A stretch of 39,476 nucleotides of DNA from Lachnospiraceae bacterium (lineage in GTDB: Bacteria > Bacillota > Clostridia > Lachnospirales > Lachnospiraceae), in NCBI GenBank assembly GCA_017627275.1, contig JAGAHC010000048.1, forward strand, positions 1-39,476, in the 5' to 3' direction. A program made the position numbers and the translations under genes. Positions within the stretch are counted from its first letter, which is position 1, and every line of letters starts with the position of its first letter. The notes beneath the pieces were generated by a model. That model was not told the origin of the DNA and searched no databases. It saw nothing but the letters and a program-made list of their open reading frames with translations. Shown piece by piece: positions 26,019 to 33,954 of the stretch.

Positions 26019-27730
26019 CAGTATTGCAGATATGCCTCGATCTCGTCCCAGATGTCGGGCGTTTCAAATCCCAGCTGCCATGCGCCGACCCCCGCGAGTT
26101 CGTTGGCCGCCATCACGGACAGTTTCAGGCGGATGGACTCGGCGTCCTCCAGCCAGATGCGCACCACGTCCGATCCGAATGTCGCTTCCGAATAATTCTG
26201 TCCGTAGGTCTCGCTCCAGGCGACGCTCATTCCCTTTTCGGCAATGTAGTTTTTGGCCTGCTGCATGCCGACGGCAATGGAGGAGGTCCCGTTTGCGTTG
26301 CTTGTCCAGATCCTCGTATAGAAGGGCACGGCATTGACGACCTTCTCTGCCGGCACCTTCTGGACCGTATTGAGGATGCCGTTGGTCACATAGTCGATGG
26401 AAGCCACGCTCCCCGGCTCCTGACTGCCGGCATAGTGTTCGTCATATCCCATGATGATGACGTAGTCCGCAAAGACCCCCTGCTCCTCCAGGTGGTAGTG
26501 GTCGTTGAAGTTGTAAGGAACGTAGTTGTCGACAGAGAGGGTGATTCCCTTTTTGCGGCAGGCAATGGAGATCTCCCGGATAAACTCGATGTAGTCTTCC
26601 CCGTATTCGTCGGAAATGCTCTCGATATCGATATTGATGCCGTCCGCGCCGTATCCTTCCACCGCGGTCATCAGCTGGTTGATGATCTTGGCCCTGGTCT
26701 CCATCGAGGTGAGGAATTCCTGTTTGATGCCGCCGCCGAAGGCCGTAAAGTTATTGAAGGACGGCCAGACTTCGATGCCCCTTGCATGGAGGTCCGCCAC
26801 GTACGAGGCGGAGCCGATGTCCGTCACGGTGCCGCTTTCATCCTGCAGGGCAAACCAGGTCGGCGAGACCACGTTTAATGCCTTGGTATTTGCCAGGAAA
26901 TCATAGATGGTATTGTTGCCGTCCTGGTAGGCGACATTGTGCCAGACCAGGGAGACCTTTCCTTCCATCTGGTTGGCGGTAAATACCGGTTCCTCATAAT
27001 TCGAAGCAGGGGTCGGGACCCTGGTCCCGTGTCCGGTAAGGCGCTTGTTTTCGACATAGCCGATGTAGCCGTCTTCCGTCTTGACCTTGGACCAGGTCTC
27101 CATTTCTTCTAAGAGCGTCACCGTGGCGCCCTTCTTCACCGACGTCACTTCCTCGCTTTTGACACCGCCGCTGATGCGCAGACTGGTATCTTTCTGGATC
27201 GAAGCGATCGGTTCTTCTTCAAACAGCACGTCCATCTGGATGCGGTTCGGCTCCGTATATCCCTGATAGGAGAAGTTCGTGTATCGCTGCACGAAATCGA
27301 GCGCCAGATACAGGGTCTCCCCTTCCTTCCTGGCAAGGATGAAATCCTCTTCGACCGTGCCCGTCGCATCGCTCGACCAGTCTCTGCTGCCGACCATCGT
27401 GGCGACGCGATCGTCCGGCAGACAATATAAAACGATTCCGTCCCTTTCTCCGTAGTAGAAGCGATCGTTTAAGATCTCGTGGACAGAATCGATATCCAGA
27501 TAGTAGACGCCGTCAAAGAGTCTGGCGTGATAATCCGACAACGTGTTTTCCAGCACGATCGGCACGTCCTGCTCATCGCGCACGCCGTAGTATTCATTTA
27601 AGTCGGCCTTTTCCGTGGAATAACCGTACCGCTCCTGATACAGCCGGTACCCGAAGATTCCGACCAGTAATATCAGCAGCACGATCAGTCCCACGACGAA
27701 CGGCACCACTATATTTCCTTTTTTCTTCAA
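26018..27730 (-). CDS. Membrane-anchored GH18 glycosidase with SH3-like domain
   Basis: Probably an N-acetylglucosaminidase acting on peptidoglycan at the cell surface, like SleL/YaaH/YdhD proteins. After a short Lys-rich N-terminus come a signal anchor (IVVPFVVGLIVLLILLVGIF), an uncharacterised N-terminal region, an SH3-like wall-binding segment (VKKGATVTLLEEMETWSKV), and a GH18 barrel of about 300 residues. The catalytic signature reads YGADGINIDIES: Asn stands for the middle Asp, as is common in this subgroup, and the acid Glu is kept. I prefer the TTG at 27730 (AGAGGG 7 nt upstream); an ATG at 27769 without a ribosome site would add 13 residues but begins only 8 nt after a -10 box. It is first in a run with sua5, rpiB, upp and comEB. 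Confidence 0.88.
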   Translation of the reverse strand: MKKKGNIVVPFVVGLIVLLILLVGIFGYRLYQERYGYSTEKADLNEYYGVRDEQDVPIVLENTLSDYHARLFDGVYYLDIDSVHEILNDRFYYGERDGIVLYCLPDDRVATMVGSRDWSSDATGTVEEDFILARKEGETLYLALDFVQRYTNFSYQGYTEPNRIQMDVLFEEEPIASIQKDTSLRISGGVKSEEVTSVKKGATVTLLEEMETWSKVKTEDGYIGYVENKRLTGHGTRVPTPASNYEEPVFTANQMEGKVSLVWHNVAYQDGNNTIYDFLANTKALNVVSPTWFALQDESGTVTDIGSASYVADLHARGIEVWPSFNNFTAFGGGIKQEFLTSMETRAKIINQLMTAVEGYGADGINIDIESISDEYGEDYIEFIREISIACRKKGITLSVDNYVPYNFNDHYHLEEQGVFADYVIIMGYDEHYAGSQEPGSVASIDYVTNGILNTVQKVPAEKVVNAVPFYTRIWTSNANGTSSIAVGMQQAKNYIAEKGMSVAWSETYGQNYSEATFGSDVVRIWLEDAESIRLKLSVMAANELAGVGAWQLGFETPDIWDEIEAYLQY

Positions 27731-27777
27731 ACCGTTTCCCTCTTTTTGTCTACTATATCTGCTGTTCATAGAAATAC

Positions 27778-27786
27778 ATTATACCA
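27778..27786 (-). promoter_or_regulatory. Extended -10 promoter of the GH18 gene
   Basis: TGGTATAAT on the minus strand fits TGnTATAAT exactly. A start site about 7 nt downstream gives a 40-nt leader to the TTG at 27730, or nearly none to the ATG at 27769. Confidence 0.6.
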
Positions 27787-27816
27787 TATCTATGTGACAG
27801 CTGTGAGGGTGGCACA

Positions 27817-28135
27817 AGACGGTCTTATCCCGTCTGCCCATAGACAGGGCCGCCCCGTTCTGCTGCATAGCGGAAACGCATCCGTCCGATGAGGGATCCT
27901 TTCCTTCCGACAGGACGGCCCTGTGCGAAATGGTTTTAGATTTGATTCAGATTTGCGTTCAGATACGGCGCGCGAATCATAAAGCGATCGATACGTCCGC
28001 CGTAGAGACGGGTTCCGGCTTGAGAAGTGCCTTTTTGTGTGGAGACAATCCGGCTCCTTCCGCCGCCGGGACACAGCTTTCGCTGCGTCGTGAAGGTTTT
28101 TTAGGCCTTCCGGATGTGGCAGCTGCCCCGGCTTA
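27817..28135 (-). ncRNA. Candidate structured RNA, no family recognised
   Basis: At least six inverted repeats lie in about 310 bases without a credible gene. Stems: 27817-27822/27830-27835 (6 bp); 27844-27852/27916-27924 (9 bp, ACAGGGCCG); 27964-27970/27998-28004 (7 bp, TACGGCG read on the minus strand); 28048-28053/28110-28115 (6 bp), which encloses 28071-28077/28082-28088 and 28092-28096/28106-28110. The minus strand is favoured because the 28071-28088 hairpin then pairs over all 7 positions with a GAAA tetraloop and one G.U, whereas the plus strand has an A.C mismatch. I could not match it to tmRNA, SRP RNA, RNase P, 6S or a riboswitch class. No clear promoter or terminator defines its ends. 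Confidence 0.35.
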
Positions 28136-28140
28136 AGGAA

Positions 28141-28511
28141 ATGCAGGGCGTGATGGCATCTGTTTGGTGATTGTTTCGGTATGATTTGTAACGATTTGAG
28201 AATTGCGCATGTCCTGCCATGTTTTCTGAAGTGACTGTTGAGACTCATGCCTGAATACGATTTGATGGTTTATCTGACCTGTATTCATACAAGACATGCT
28301 GTTCCAGATTTGATAATAGACTTGGCATCCCTCCTTTTTGATGCAGATTATCACTGCCTCGATCATCATTTTATGGGTTATTTTCCGGCGAAGGCAATAC
28401 TTTGGTGATACTTAATTACGAAACAGGCCATTTTCGTGAAAACTGCCGGTTTTCTTTTGCTTCCGTTTGACGGCTTTTTCTGAAAGTTATGTGAACTAGG
28501 GGCCGATCCTA
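28141..28511. other. Non-coding gap upstream of mecA, AT-richer
   Basis: I see no convincing gene here. Short frames on the minus strand lack a usable ribosome site or ordinary amino-acid composition. Small inverted repeats occur at 28418-28423/28432-28437 (ACGAAA/TTTCGT) just before the mecA promoter. Confidence 0.5.
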
Positions 28512-28539
28512 TTGAAAAAAACACCCCCGCAGGTATAAT
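28512..28539 (+). promoter_or_regulatory. Promoter of the mecA-like gene
   Basis: TTGAAA (28512-28517), a 16-bp spacer and a perfect TATAAT (28534-28539). The ATG at 28549 is 9 nt beyond the -10 box, so transcription should start within a few bases of the start codon. Confidence 0.75.
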
Positions 28540-28548
28540 AATCTCAAT

Positions 28549-29295
28549 ATGAAGATCGAAAAGGTAAACGACCGTCAGATCCGCTGCATTTTGACCGGCG
28601 ACGATCTGGCAAGGCGTAACATGAAACTGAATGAACTGGCTTACGGGTCTGAAAAGGCACGCATCCTGTTTCGGGATATGATGCAGCAGGCCTCCTACCA
28701 GTATGGCTTTGAGCCGGACGATATGCCGCTCATGATCGAGGCCGTCCCGTTAGAAGGCGGCAACATCGCGCTGATCGTGACAAAGGTGGAGAATCCGGAC
28801 GAGCTGGACACCCGTTTTTCCAATTTCGGGCCTGCCGTCCATACGAACAACGAGTTTTCCGTGCCGGAAAAGCAAAATCCTTCTCCGTTCGAGGAACTCA
28901 TCAATACGATCCGCTCCGCACAGCCCATGCTTACGCAGGATGCGCAGGATCCCCGCCGGATGCGCGAGGACCCCGTGCAGAGGATCCGGGAATTCGTCGT
29001 CACGAACCGCCTGTTCTCCTTCGATTCCATGCACACTGTCAGCAAGGCTGCACGGATCTGCGCGGAACACTACCAGGGAGAGAGCGCGCTCTACTTTGAT
29101 GCGGCCGAAAACGTCTACTATCTCTATCTGACGATGGCCGACGCGGAGTCCGCGCAGAAACAGCGCAGCACCCTCGCACTCCTGACCGAGTACGGTCACA
29201 TCTGCCCGCTGTCCATGGCGCGCAAGCAGTACCTGGACGAGCACTGCGAGCGGATCCTCGCCAGCAACGCGCTTTTGCAGCTCGGTATGCTTTAA
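28549..29295 (+). CDS. mecA: MecA-family adaptor protein
   Basis: MecA-type adaptors hand substrate proteins to the ClpC-ClpP protease and control ClpC activity. The 248 residues start with the family pattern MKIEKVNDRQIRCILTGDDL, followed by MKLNELAYGSEKARILFRDMM (two-part N-terminal substrate-binding domain). After a variable acidic and proline-bearing linker (about 95-150), a C-terminal ClpC-binding domain has the repeated strand-helix pattern (RLFSFDSMHTVSKAARIC and YYLYLTMADAE). No Shine-Dalgarno precedes the ATG, and a strong promoter ends 9 nt before it. The N-terminal match supports this start, so the mRNA may be leaderless. Confidence 0.88.
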   Translation: MKIEKVNDRQIRCILTGDDLARRNMKLNELAYGSEKARILFRDMMQQASYQYGFEPDDMPLMIEAVPLEGGNIALIVTKVENPDELDTRFSNFGPAVHTNNEFSVPEKQNPSPFEELINTIRSAQPMLTQDAQDPRRMREDPVQRIREFVVTNRLFSFDSMHTVSKAARICAEHYQGESALYFDAAENVYYLYLTMADAESAQKQRSTLALLTEYGHICPLSMARKQYLDEHCERILASNALLQLGML

Positions 29296-29350
29296 TCTCC
29301 CTTGTCGTCTTGAGATCCGTTGGTGTCATAACAAAGAATGGTTTCTGTCC

Positions 29351-30202
29351 ATGAAGATCAATATTCAAGATCAAAAGGAAATCCTATCAAAAAAGCTGAC
29401 CTCTAAGCAGCGTCAGCTTTATCAGTATATTATCTCTCACGCAAAGGATCTTCCTGGAATGAGTATCGATGCACTGGCGGAAAAAACGCAAGTTGGAAGA
29501 GCAACCGTGATCCGCTTTGTCAAAGCAATCGGTTATGAATCTTTCCAAGATCTCAAACACGATATCAACGAGTATTACCTGAGCGGCCTCGCTTATCCGG
29601 GTGGCCAGGTATTTCATGAATATTTCGGAACAGGAGAAAACAATATCCTTTCCGAAGACTACGAGGAAGGCGTCAGTCTTCTCCGTCAGACCTACCAGCT
29701 GATCAATAAAAAGGACTTTGAAAAAAGTATTGCGTTAATCCTCAATGCATCTCGCGTAAATGTAATGGGTTTTCGAACTTCCAAAGCATTTTCCTGCTAC
29801 TTCGCCTATCACTTGGAACCGATTCTCCCGAACGTGCGAGATCTGAGTGAAAACGAATCCCTTGCCTATGACCGCGTTCTGCAGTGCCGCAGCGATGAAG
29901 TGCTGATTATCCTGACTTGTTCCACGCCGACCAGAACCTCCCTGCGAATCGCGTCATTTTGTCATGAACACCACATCCCCATCATTCTGCTTGGAGATTA
30001 TCTGAAGAGTAAAATAATTCCGCTTGCTACAGTCTTCCATCCTTTACCACCCATGGATCATGTTCGCTTTTCTGCGCTCCCGTTATTGTCCATGATTGAG
30101 GCTTTTATCGATGTCCTGTCTGACCGCAATTCCGCAGTGACAATTGCGAATTACAACAAGCGGGATTCCTGGCTGATCAAAGAAAAAATCTGGGAAGACT
30201 GA
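29351..30202 (+). CDS. RpiR/MurR-family transcriptional regulator with SIS domain
   Basis: A DNA-binding repressor or activator of the RpiR family. The 283 residues have an N-terminal helix-turn-helix (about 1-77, with SIDALAEKTQVGRATVIRFVKAIGY and FQDLKHDINEYY) and a SIS phosphosugar-binding domain (about 120-250; RVNVMGFRTSKAF and DEVLIILTCSTPTRTS). The ligand need not be a sugar phosphate. The gene is more AT-rich than its left neighbours, has no obvious ribosome site, and converges on the EamA gene with only 5 bp between stops. It is the obvious candidate to bind the operators upstream of the gltS-like gene (33652-33747). Confidence 0.88.
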   Translation: MKINIQDQKEILSKKLTSKQRQLYQYIISHAKDLPGMSIDALAEKTQVGRATVIRFVKAIGYESFQDLKHDINEYYLSGLAYPGGQVFHEYFGTGENNILSEDYEEGVSLLRQTYQLINKKDFEKSIALILNASRVNVMGFRTSKAFSCYFAYHLEPILPNVRDLSENESLAYDRVLQCRSDEVLIILTCSTPTRTSLRIASFCHEHHIPIILLGDYLKSKIIPLATVFHPLPPMDHVRFSALPLLSMIEAFIDVLSDRNSAVTIANYNKRDSWLIKEKIWED

Positions 30203-30207
30203 TTTCC

Positions 30208-31095
30208 TTACGTCTCCGCCTTTTCTTTCCTGTAGTCTGCTACCGCCGCAATCACAACAGCAAGCAAGACCATGATGCACCCCATAACGCTTCTGAAATT
30301 CACTGGGTCCTTTAGAATGACAAACCCAAGGACACTGGATACGATTGGCTCCATCGGGCCAAAAACGGAAAACATGGTCGAGCCGATCAAGGTGATGCTG
30401 CGTTTTAAAAGGATCATTCCAAGCGCGTCCGCTGTCGCCATCAGAATGCCGAGGAACCAGATCCACACATTGAATCCTGAAAAATTAAATCCTCCCGACA
30501 TAAAAATCACGACCAGGATGACCGGAATGCTCAGGATCCCGGAGATCAGGTTGTATATATGAGATTCCATCCCATTTAATCTCGTATGCTCCAGCGTCAC
30601 CACATAAAGCATCCACATGACAGCCGAAAAGAAGGCAAGGATATAGCCTACCCCTGTACCCGCGCCCTCACTGGGATCGATGAACAACGCGATTCCCGCA
30701 AAGGCAATGATCAATGCGGATGCCACCGCTTTTGACATTTTTTCCCGGAAGTACAAGACTCCCACAAGTGCTGCCAGAATCGGATAGAGGTAGTGAATAC
30801 AAATAGTCGTGCTCACCGGCAGATAATTGTACGAGGCGTTGAGCATCAGCATAGCAAGTGCCGAGAAGGCGCTGTTGATAAACAGCGCCACCCACGGCAC
30901 CTCTTTCAATGAGAGGGTTACTCCGTTTACTTTCATCAGCAGTACAAAAGTAAAAATGGGAAGCACGTATTGTAAGAGAGTCACCGCATTGGAGTCTGCT
31001 CCTAGGTTAACCATAACGGCCGCCAGGAAACTCGTAATCCCAAAACCAGCTGTACTGATGATTGCATAAACTACACCACGGAAACTAGTACTCAT
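30208..31095 (-). CDS. EamA/DMT-family transporter
   Basis: A ten-helix drug/metabolite transporter, probably exporting an amino acid or related metabolite across the inner membrane. It has two EamA repeats (about residues 5-135 and 145-290). The second starts near GVGYILAFFSAVMWMLYVVTLEHT and includes the family segment GSTMFSVFGPMEPIVSSVLGFVILKD. The start is taken at the ATG at 31095, with GGGGGA close upstream. A TTG five codons earlier (31110) overlaps the previous stop and is less likely. It is the last gene of the gltS-like/OCD-like operon, 11 bp after the OCD-like gene. Confidence 0.88.
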   Translation of the reverse strand: MSTSFRGVVYAIISTAGFGITSFLAAVMVNLGADSNAVTLLQYVLPIFTFVLLMKVNGVTLSLKEVPWVALFINSAFSALAMLMLNASYNYLPVSTTICIHYLYPILAALVGVLYFREKMSKAVASALIIAFAGIALFIDPSEGAGTGVGYILAFFSAVMWMLYVVTLEHTRLNGMESHIYNLISGILSIPVILVVIFMSGGFNFSGFNVWIWFLGILMATADALGMILLKRSITLIGSTMFSVFGPMEPIVSSVLGFVILKDPVNFRSVMGCIMVLLAVVIAAVADYRKEKAET

Positions 31096-31106
31096 TCTTC
31101 CCCCGA

Positions 31107-32243
31107 TCAAAGATCATAATAGGATTCCCAGACCGGAAGGTATACGCCCAGGTATTTCTCGACTGCTCTATGATACACCACTGTGCTCCACGCAACATCT
31201 TCAATCGGCATGCCGCCTTGTCCGAATACAATGATCTCGTCGTGACTAGTCCTTCCTTTTACCTTACCGTTCACGATCGCCCCCAGTTCCTTGATGTCCT
31301 CAAACTTTAATTCCCCTTTGTCAACTGCGAACTGCCAGTACGCGGCGACGTCATCCACTTCTTTGATAAAACGCTCTTTGTTTGCATAAATGTCTCCGTT
31401 GCAGATCACCTTTCCTTCGTCAATCCACTCCTTATGCATGATGAAGTTGTCCGCAACCTGTGTGGACTTCGCCACGAGATCTTCCGACAGTCGGATAGAC
31501 GCTGGGAAAGACAACAATGCACCAGGTTTGAGCCATTTATATTCGATCATTGGGGTTACATCTCCGGAAGTCGCAACATTGATAATGTCGGTACCCCAGA
31601 CAGCTTCCTCTACCGAATTGCAAACAAGGACGTTGAACAGATCCGGGTATTCTCCCTTGATTTGTTCTGCAACCCTCTCTCCGGCATACGGATCATAGAT
31701 GTTCACCTGTTTAATCCCCGGCATTGCCGCCAGGATCCCACGCAGGCATGAACGTCCGATCACACCGCAGCCGATGATCGCCACGACTTCGGAATCCGGA
31801 TTTGCCAAGTGTCTTGCGCCGACGCCAGGCACCGCGCCGGTACGCATGGAACTGATCAGGTTTCCTGACATGAAGGAGACCGGCGCGCCGGTTTCTTTGT
31901 CCATCAGCGTGATCATCAGGATCGAACGCGGAAGCCCTCTTGATACATTCTCCCTATTTGACCCATAGCATTTTACTCCAGCCATCTGGAAACTGCCGCC
32001 GAGGTAGGCAGGCATCGCCATAAAGCGCCGGTCAGGTCCCGCGAGAGGCATTCCGGGGAAAGGCGATTCTTTCGGTGGATACAGCATACAGCCGTGCGAA
32101 TTCCCATCCGCGCCGCCCATAATGTAATCTCCTTTATCGAGAAGACTGAACGTTTCTTCAATGGCATCCACGCACACTTCCATGTTGGCCGCGCCGGCAG
32201 CAACTACATCTTCCTGTGATAAATATAAAAAACCCAATGACAT
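31107..32243 (-). CDS. Ornithine cyclodeaminase/mu-crystallin family protein
   Basis: An NAD(P)-binding oxidoreductase-like protein of 378 residues. The Rossmann motif is VVAIIGCGVIGRSCLRG (near 150-165). The substrate-pocket Lys and Arg of the family are present in MAGVKCYGSNREN and SSMRTGAVPGVGARHLA. The third key residue, the Asp of the usual GADxPG segment, is not apparent: the aligned stretch reads LSFPASIRLSEDLV. This argues against true ornithine cyclodeamination and for imine reduction, amino-acid dehydrogenation or another reaction. Similar proteins carry the database name tyramine oxidase subunit B, which I treat as unproven. A strong AAGGAGAT site precedes the ATG; it lies 15 bp after the gltS-like gene. 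Confidence 0.85.
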   Translation of the reverse strand: MSLGFLYLSQEDVVAAGAANMEVCVDAIEETFSLLDKGDYIMGGADGNSHGCMLYPPKESPFPGMPLAGPDRRFMAMPAYLGGSFQMAGVKCYGSNRENVSRGLPRSILMITLMDKETGAPVSFMSGNLISSMRTGAVPGVGARHLANPDSEVVAIIGCGVIGRSCLRGILAAMPGIKQVNIYDPYAGERVAEQIKGEYPDLFNVLVCNSVEEAVWGTDIINVATSGDVTPMIEYKWLKPGALLSFPASIRLSEDLVAKSTQVADNFIMHKEWIDEGKVICNGDIYANKERFIKEVDDVAAYWQFAVDKGELKFEDIKELGAIVNGKVKGRTSHDEIIVFGQGGMPIEDVAWSTVVYHRAVEKYLGVYLPVWESYYDL

Positions 32244-32258
32244 GACTTATCTCCTTTC

Positions 32259-33629
32259 TTATTCGTGTTTACCGACCGCTGCATCGAAATCTACCGGTTT
32301 CCGCTCGCTTAGCGGCTCTTTGTACCACCATTTGAAGACTCTCGCGAGTACCAGAAAAGCAATGAACGCGACAGTGAAAATAGTCCCTATCAACACACCC
32401 TGTCCCGACATCAGCATGGTAGGACAGATCCCCCAAACCAGGAAATCCAGGAAGGTAAATGGTGTTTCAATAACAGCCGTGTCCTGCAGTGTCAGCGACT
32501 TGTTATCCGGATCCACGATGCGTAACAGCATGAATCCCATTGCATATACACCGGTGGAGTATCCGTATGTAAACATACTGCGTTCGAACCAGCTCTCTTT
32601 ATTCATGCGAGGACCAAAGTAAGTGACTGTGAGATGTACAGCAATCCATCCAAACAATGTCATAAGGGCCAGCGGTACCGCATACTTGACGATGACCGGA
32701 ATCTTGATATTTGCGACACCGAAGAATACGATGAAGTCCGTAGCGACACCCGCGATCCTCTCCATGATGCGCGTATCCACATAAGACTCGAGTTTCATCG
32801 GCTTAAACAGATACCAGAACAATAGCGCAAACAGGAACGCAAACATGAAGTCCGGGAAATAAATGCCGATCAAAGAATCGATCCAATCTGCGATCCAGAT
32901 ACCTAACATCGATGGAACAAGAAGCAGCGCCAGGTGCCAGGCGAGCGGATCCATAGAAATGGTATGGACCGTCATATCACCGATGCTAGTGCGGTTTTTC
33001 TTATCAACCAAGCCTGTCCGCATGTATCCGTCGAGGCTTTCATAATCATTCACGTAGCAGGTCCAGCCTTTTTTAATGCCTCGCTTGATGTGATAGATCC
33101 CGCCGAAAACTGCTGTCAGGATTCCGATCGTCGCAAAAGTCATTGCAATGTCCGTCGCCTCTTCAAAGCCGAGCCGTGCGAAAGTGGATCCGATGGCCGC
33201 AGCTGTTCCGTGGCCTCCATAAAATCCCGAGACCAGGAGGAGACCAAATCCATCACTCAGACCAGGGTGCAGTTTACTCAGAAGGAAAATAGAAAGAAGA
33301 ATCGGCGGTCCGACTTGAATCAAAAACATCGCGCAGGAATACATCAGCAGACTCCCGATGCGCTCGCCGGATCCTTTGCTGAAATTGATTCCGTACCATC
33401 CAAGACTGGCAAATACGATAACAATCAGTATTCCTGCATAGTCGCCAACGTCATCTGAAAACTGCAGGATACCCAATACCTGCTGTCCGCAGATGAAAGC
33501 CAGTATTCCCGCAATCAATGAGGCTGGAATAAAAAACTTTTGGAAAAAAGTGATCTTTGATCGAAGTATCTGTCCAATGATCAAAAACAGTCCAGCAATG
33601 CATGCATCTTGAAAGATTTCATAAACCAT
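32259..33629 (-). CDS. GltS-like sodium/glutamate symporter family protein
   Basis: A 456-residue polytopic membrane protein with about 10-12 hydrophobic helices. It resembles the ESS family of sodium/glutamate symporters, most clearly in GLLLVSGFYGGHGTAAAIGS (near 135-155), a glycine-rich re-entrant motif of that family, and in the second-half motif WFERSMFTYGYSTGVYAMG. A cytoplasmic loop (about 185-235) separates the halves. The substrate is unknown; the neighbours suggest an amino acid or amine. The ATG at 33629 follows GGGGGG. It is first in the operon, and its promoter region holds the repeated operator-like sites. Confidence 0.85.
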   Translation of the reverse strand: MVYEIFQDACIAGLFLIIGQILRSKITFFQKFFIPASLIAGILAFICGQQVLGILQFSDDVGDYAGILIVIVFASLGWYGINFSKGSGERIGSLLMYSCAMFLIQVGPPILLSIFLLSKLHPGLSDGFGLLLVSGFYGGHGTAAAIGSTFARLGFEEATDIAMTFATIGILTAVFGGIYHIKRGIKKGWTCYVNDYESLDGYMRTGLVDKKNRTSIGDMTVHTISMDPLAWHLALLLVPSMLGIWIADWIDSLIGIYFPDFMFAFLFALLFWYLFKPMKLESYVDTRIMERIAGVATDFIVFFGVANIKIPVIVKYAVPLALMTLFGWIAVHLTVTYFGPRMNKESWFERSMFTYGYSTGVYAMGFMLLRIVDPDNKSLTLQDTAVIETPFTFLDFLVWGICPTMLMSGQGVLIGTIFTVAFIAFLVLARVFKWWYKEPLSERKPVDFDAAVGKHE

Positions 33630-33651
33630 AGATTTACCCCCCTTTCAAAAA

Positions 33652-33747
33652 GATACTAATTTGATACTATTAAAATATAGTGATACTAATTTGATATTAT
33701 AGTATCAAATTAGTATCACTAATGTCAATTATGATATTATTTTGATA
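33652..33747 (-). promoter_or_regulatory. Promoter and multi-copy operator of the gltS-like operon
   Basis: GATACTAATTTGATA occurs at 33652-33666 and 33682-33696 (30 bp apart, three helical turns) and inverted at 33703-33717. The last two make a perfect 16-bp inverted repeat (33681-33696/33703-33718) around TTATAG. A fourth degenerate copy (13 of 15 bases) is at 33733-33747. Minus-strand TTGACA (33728-33723) and TATAAT (33701-33696) lie within the array, 21 bp apart; GATACT at 16 bp is an alternative -10. A bound regulator should block transcription. The downstream RpiR-type protein is the likely binder (inference). Confidence 0.75.
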
Positions 33748-33852
33748 TTTCTGAAGAAGAATCCTGTTCTGTTGGTTTATTAAAAACTCCTGCTAATTGT
33801 GGTCGTTTTTTAGTAATCTGAAAAATAATCCGAACTGTTGTACAAAAATTTC

Positions 33853-33887
33853 GGGACCACTCTCCCTGAGGAAAGTGGTCCCTTTTT
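33853..33887 (+). terminator. Hairpin with T-tract
   Basis: GGGACCACT (33853-33861) pairs with AGTGGTCCC (33874-33882) and is followed by five T on the plus strand. No plus-strand gene lies directly upstream, so it may act mainly as a boundary element or on antisense transcripts. Confidence 0.55.
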
Positions 33888-33906
33888 GGTTTCCGGGCCA
33901 TATAAA

Positions 33907-33941
33907 AAGGACCCACTTTCTTCTGAAGAAAGTGGGTCCTT
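33907..33941 (-). terminator. Terminator downstream of nifJ
   Basis: A 17-bp perfect inverted repeat (33907-33923/33925-33941; arm starts AAGGACCCACTTTC) is followed on the minus strand by T-rich bases (33904-33908). It is the first strong terminator after the nifJ stop, 140 bp away. Confidence 0.75.
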
Positions 33942-33954
33942 GATGACTCTCTAC

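Noticed and set aside
24174..26195. A 673-codon open frame antisense to rpiB and sua5
   Set aside because: It crosses three well-supported genes and their gaps and has no recognisable domain.
27805..27850. AGGGTGGCAC on the plus strand, like the T-box of tRNA-sensing leaders
   Set aside because: The specifier region would have to lie inside the GH18 gene, and no plus-strand gene follows within 700 bp.
27790..28248. A 152-codon open frame on the minus strand
   Set aside because: It is very rich in Arg, Ser and Pro, has no convincing ribosome site and runs through the inverted repeats. The stems explain the sequence better than a protein.
28133..28369. A 78-codon open frame on the minus strand, and a 26-codon one inside it next to AAGGAGGG
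   Set aside because: The only strong ribosome-like site is one base from its ATG, too close to work, and neither peptide resembles a protein family.
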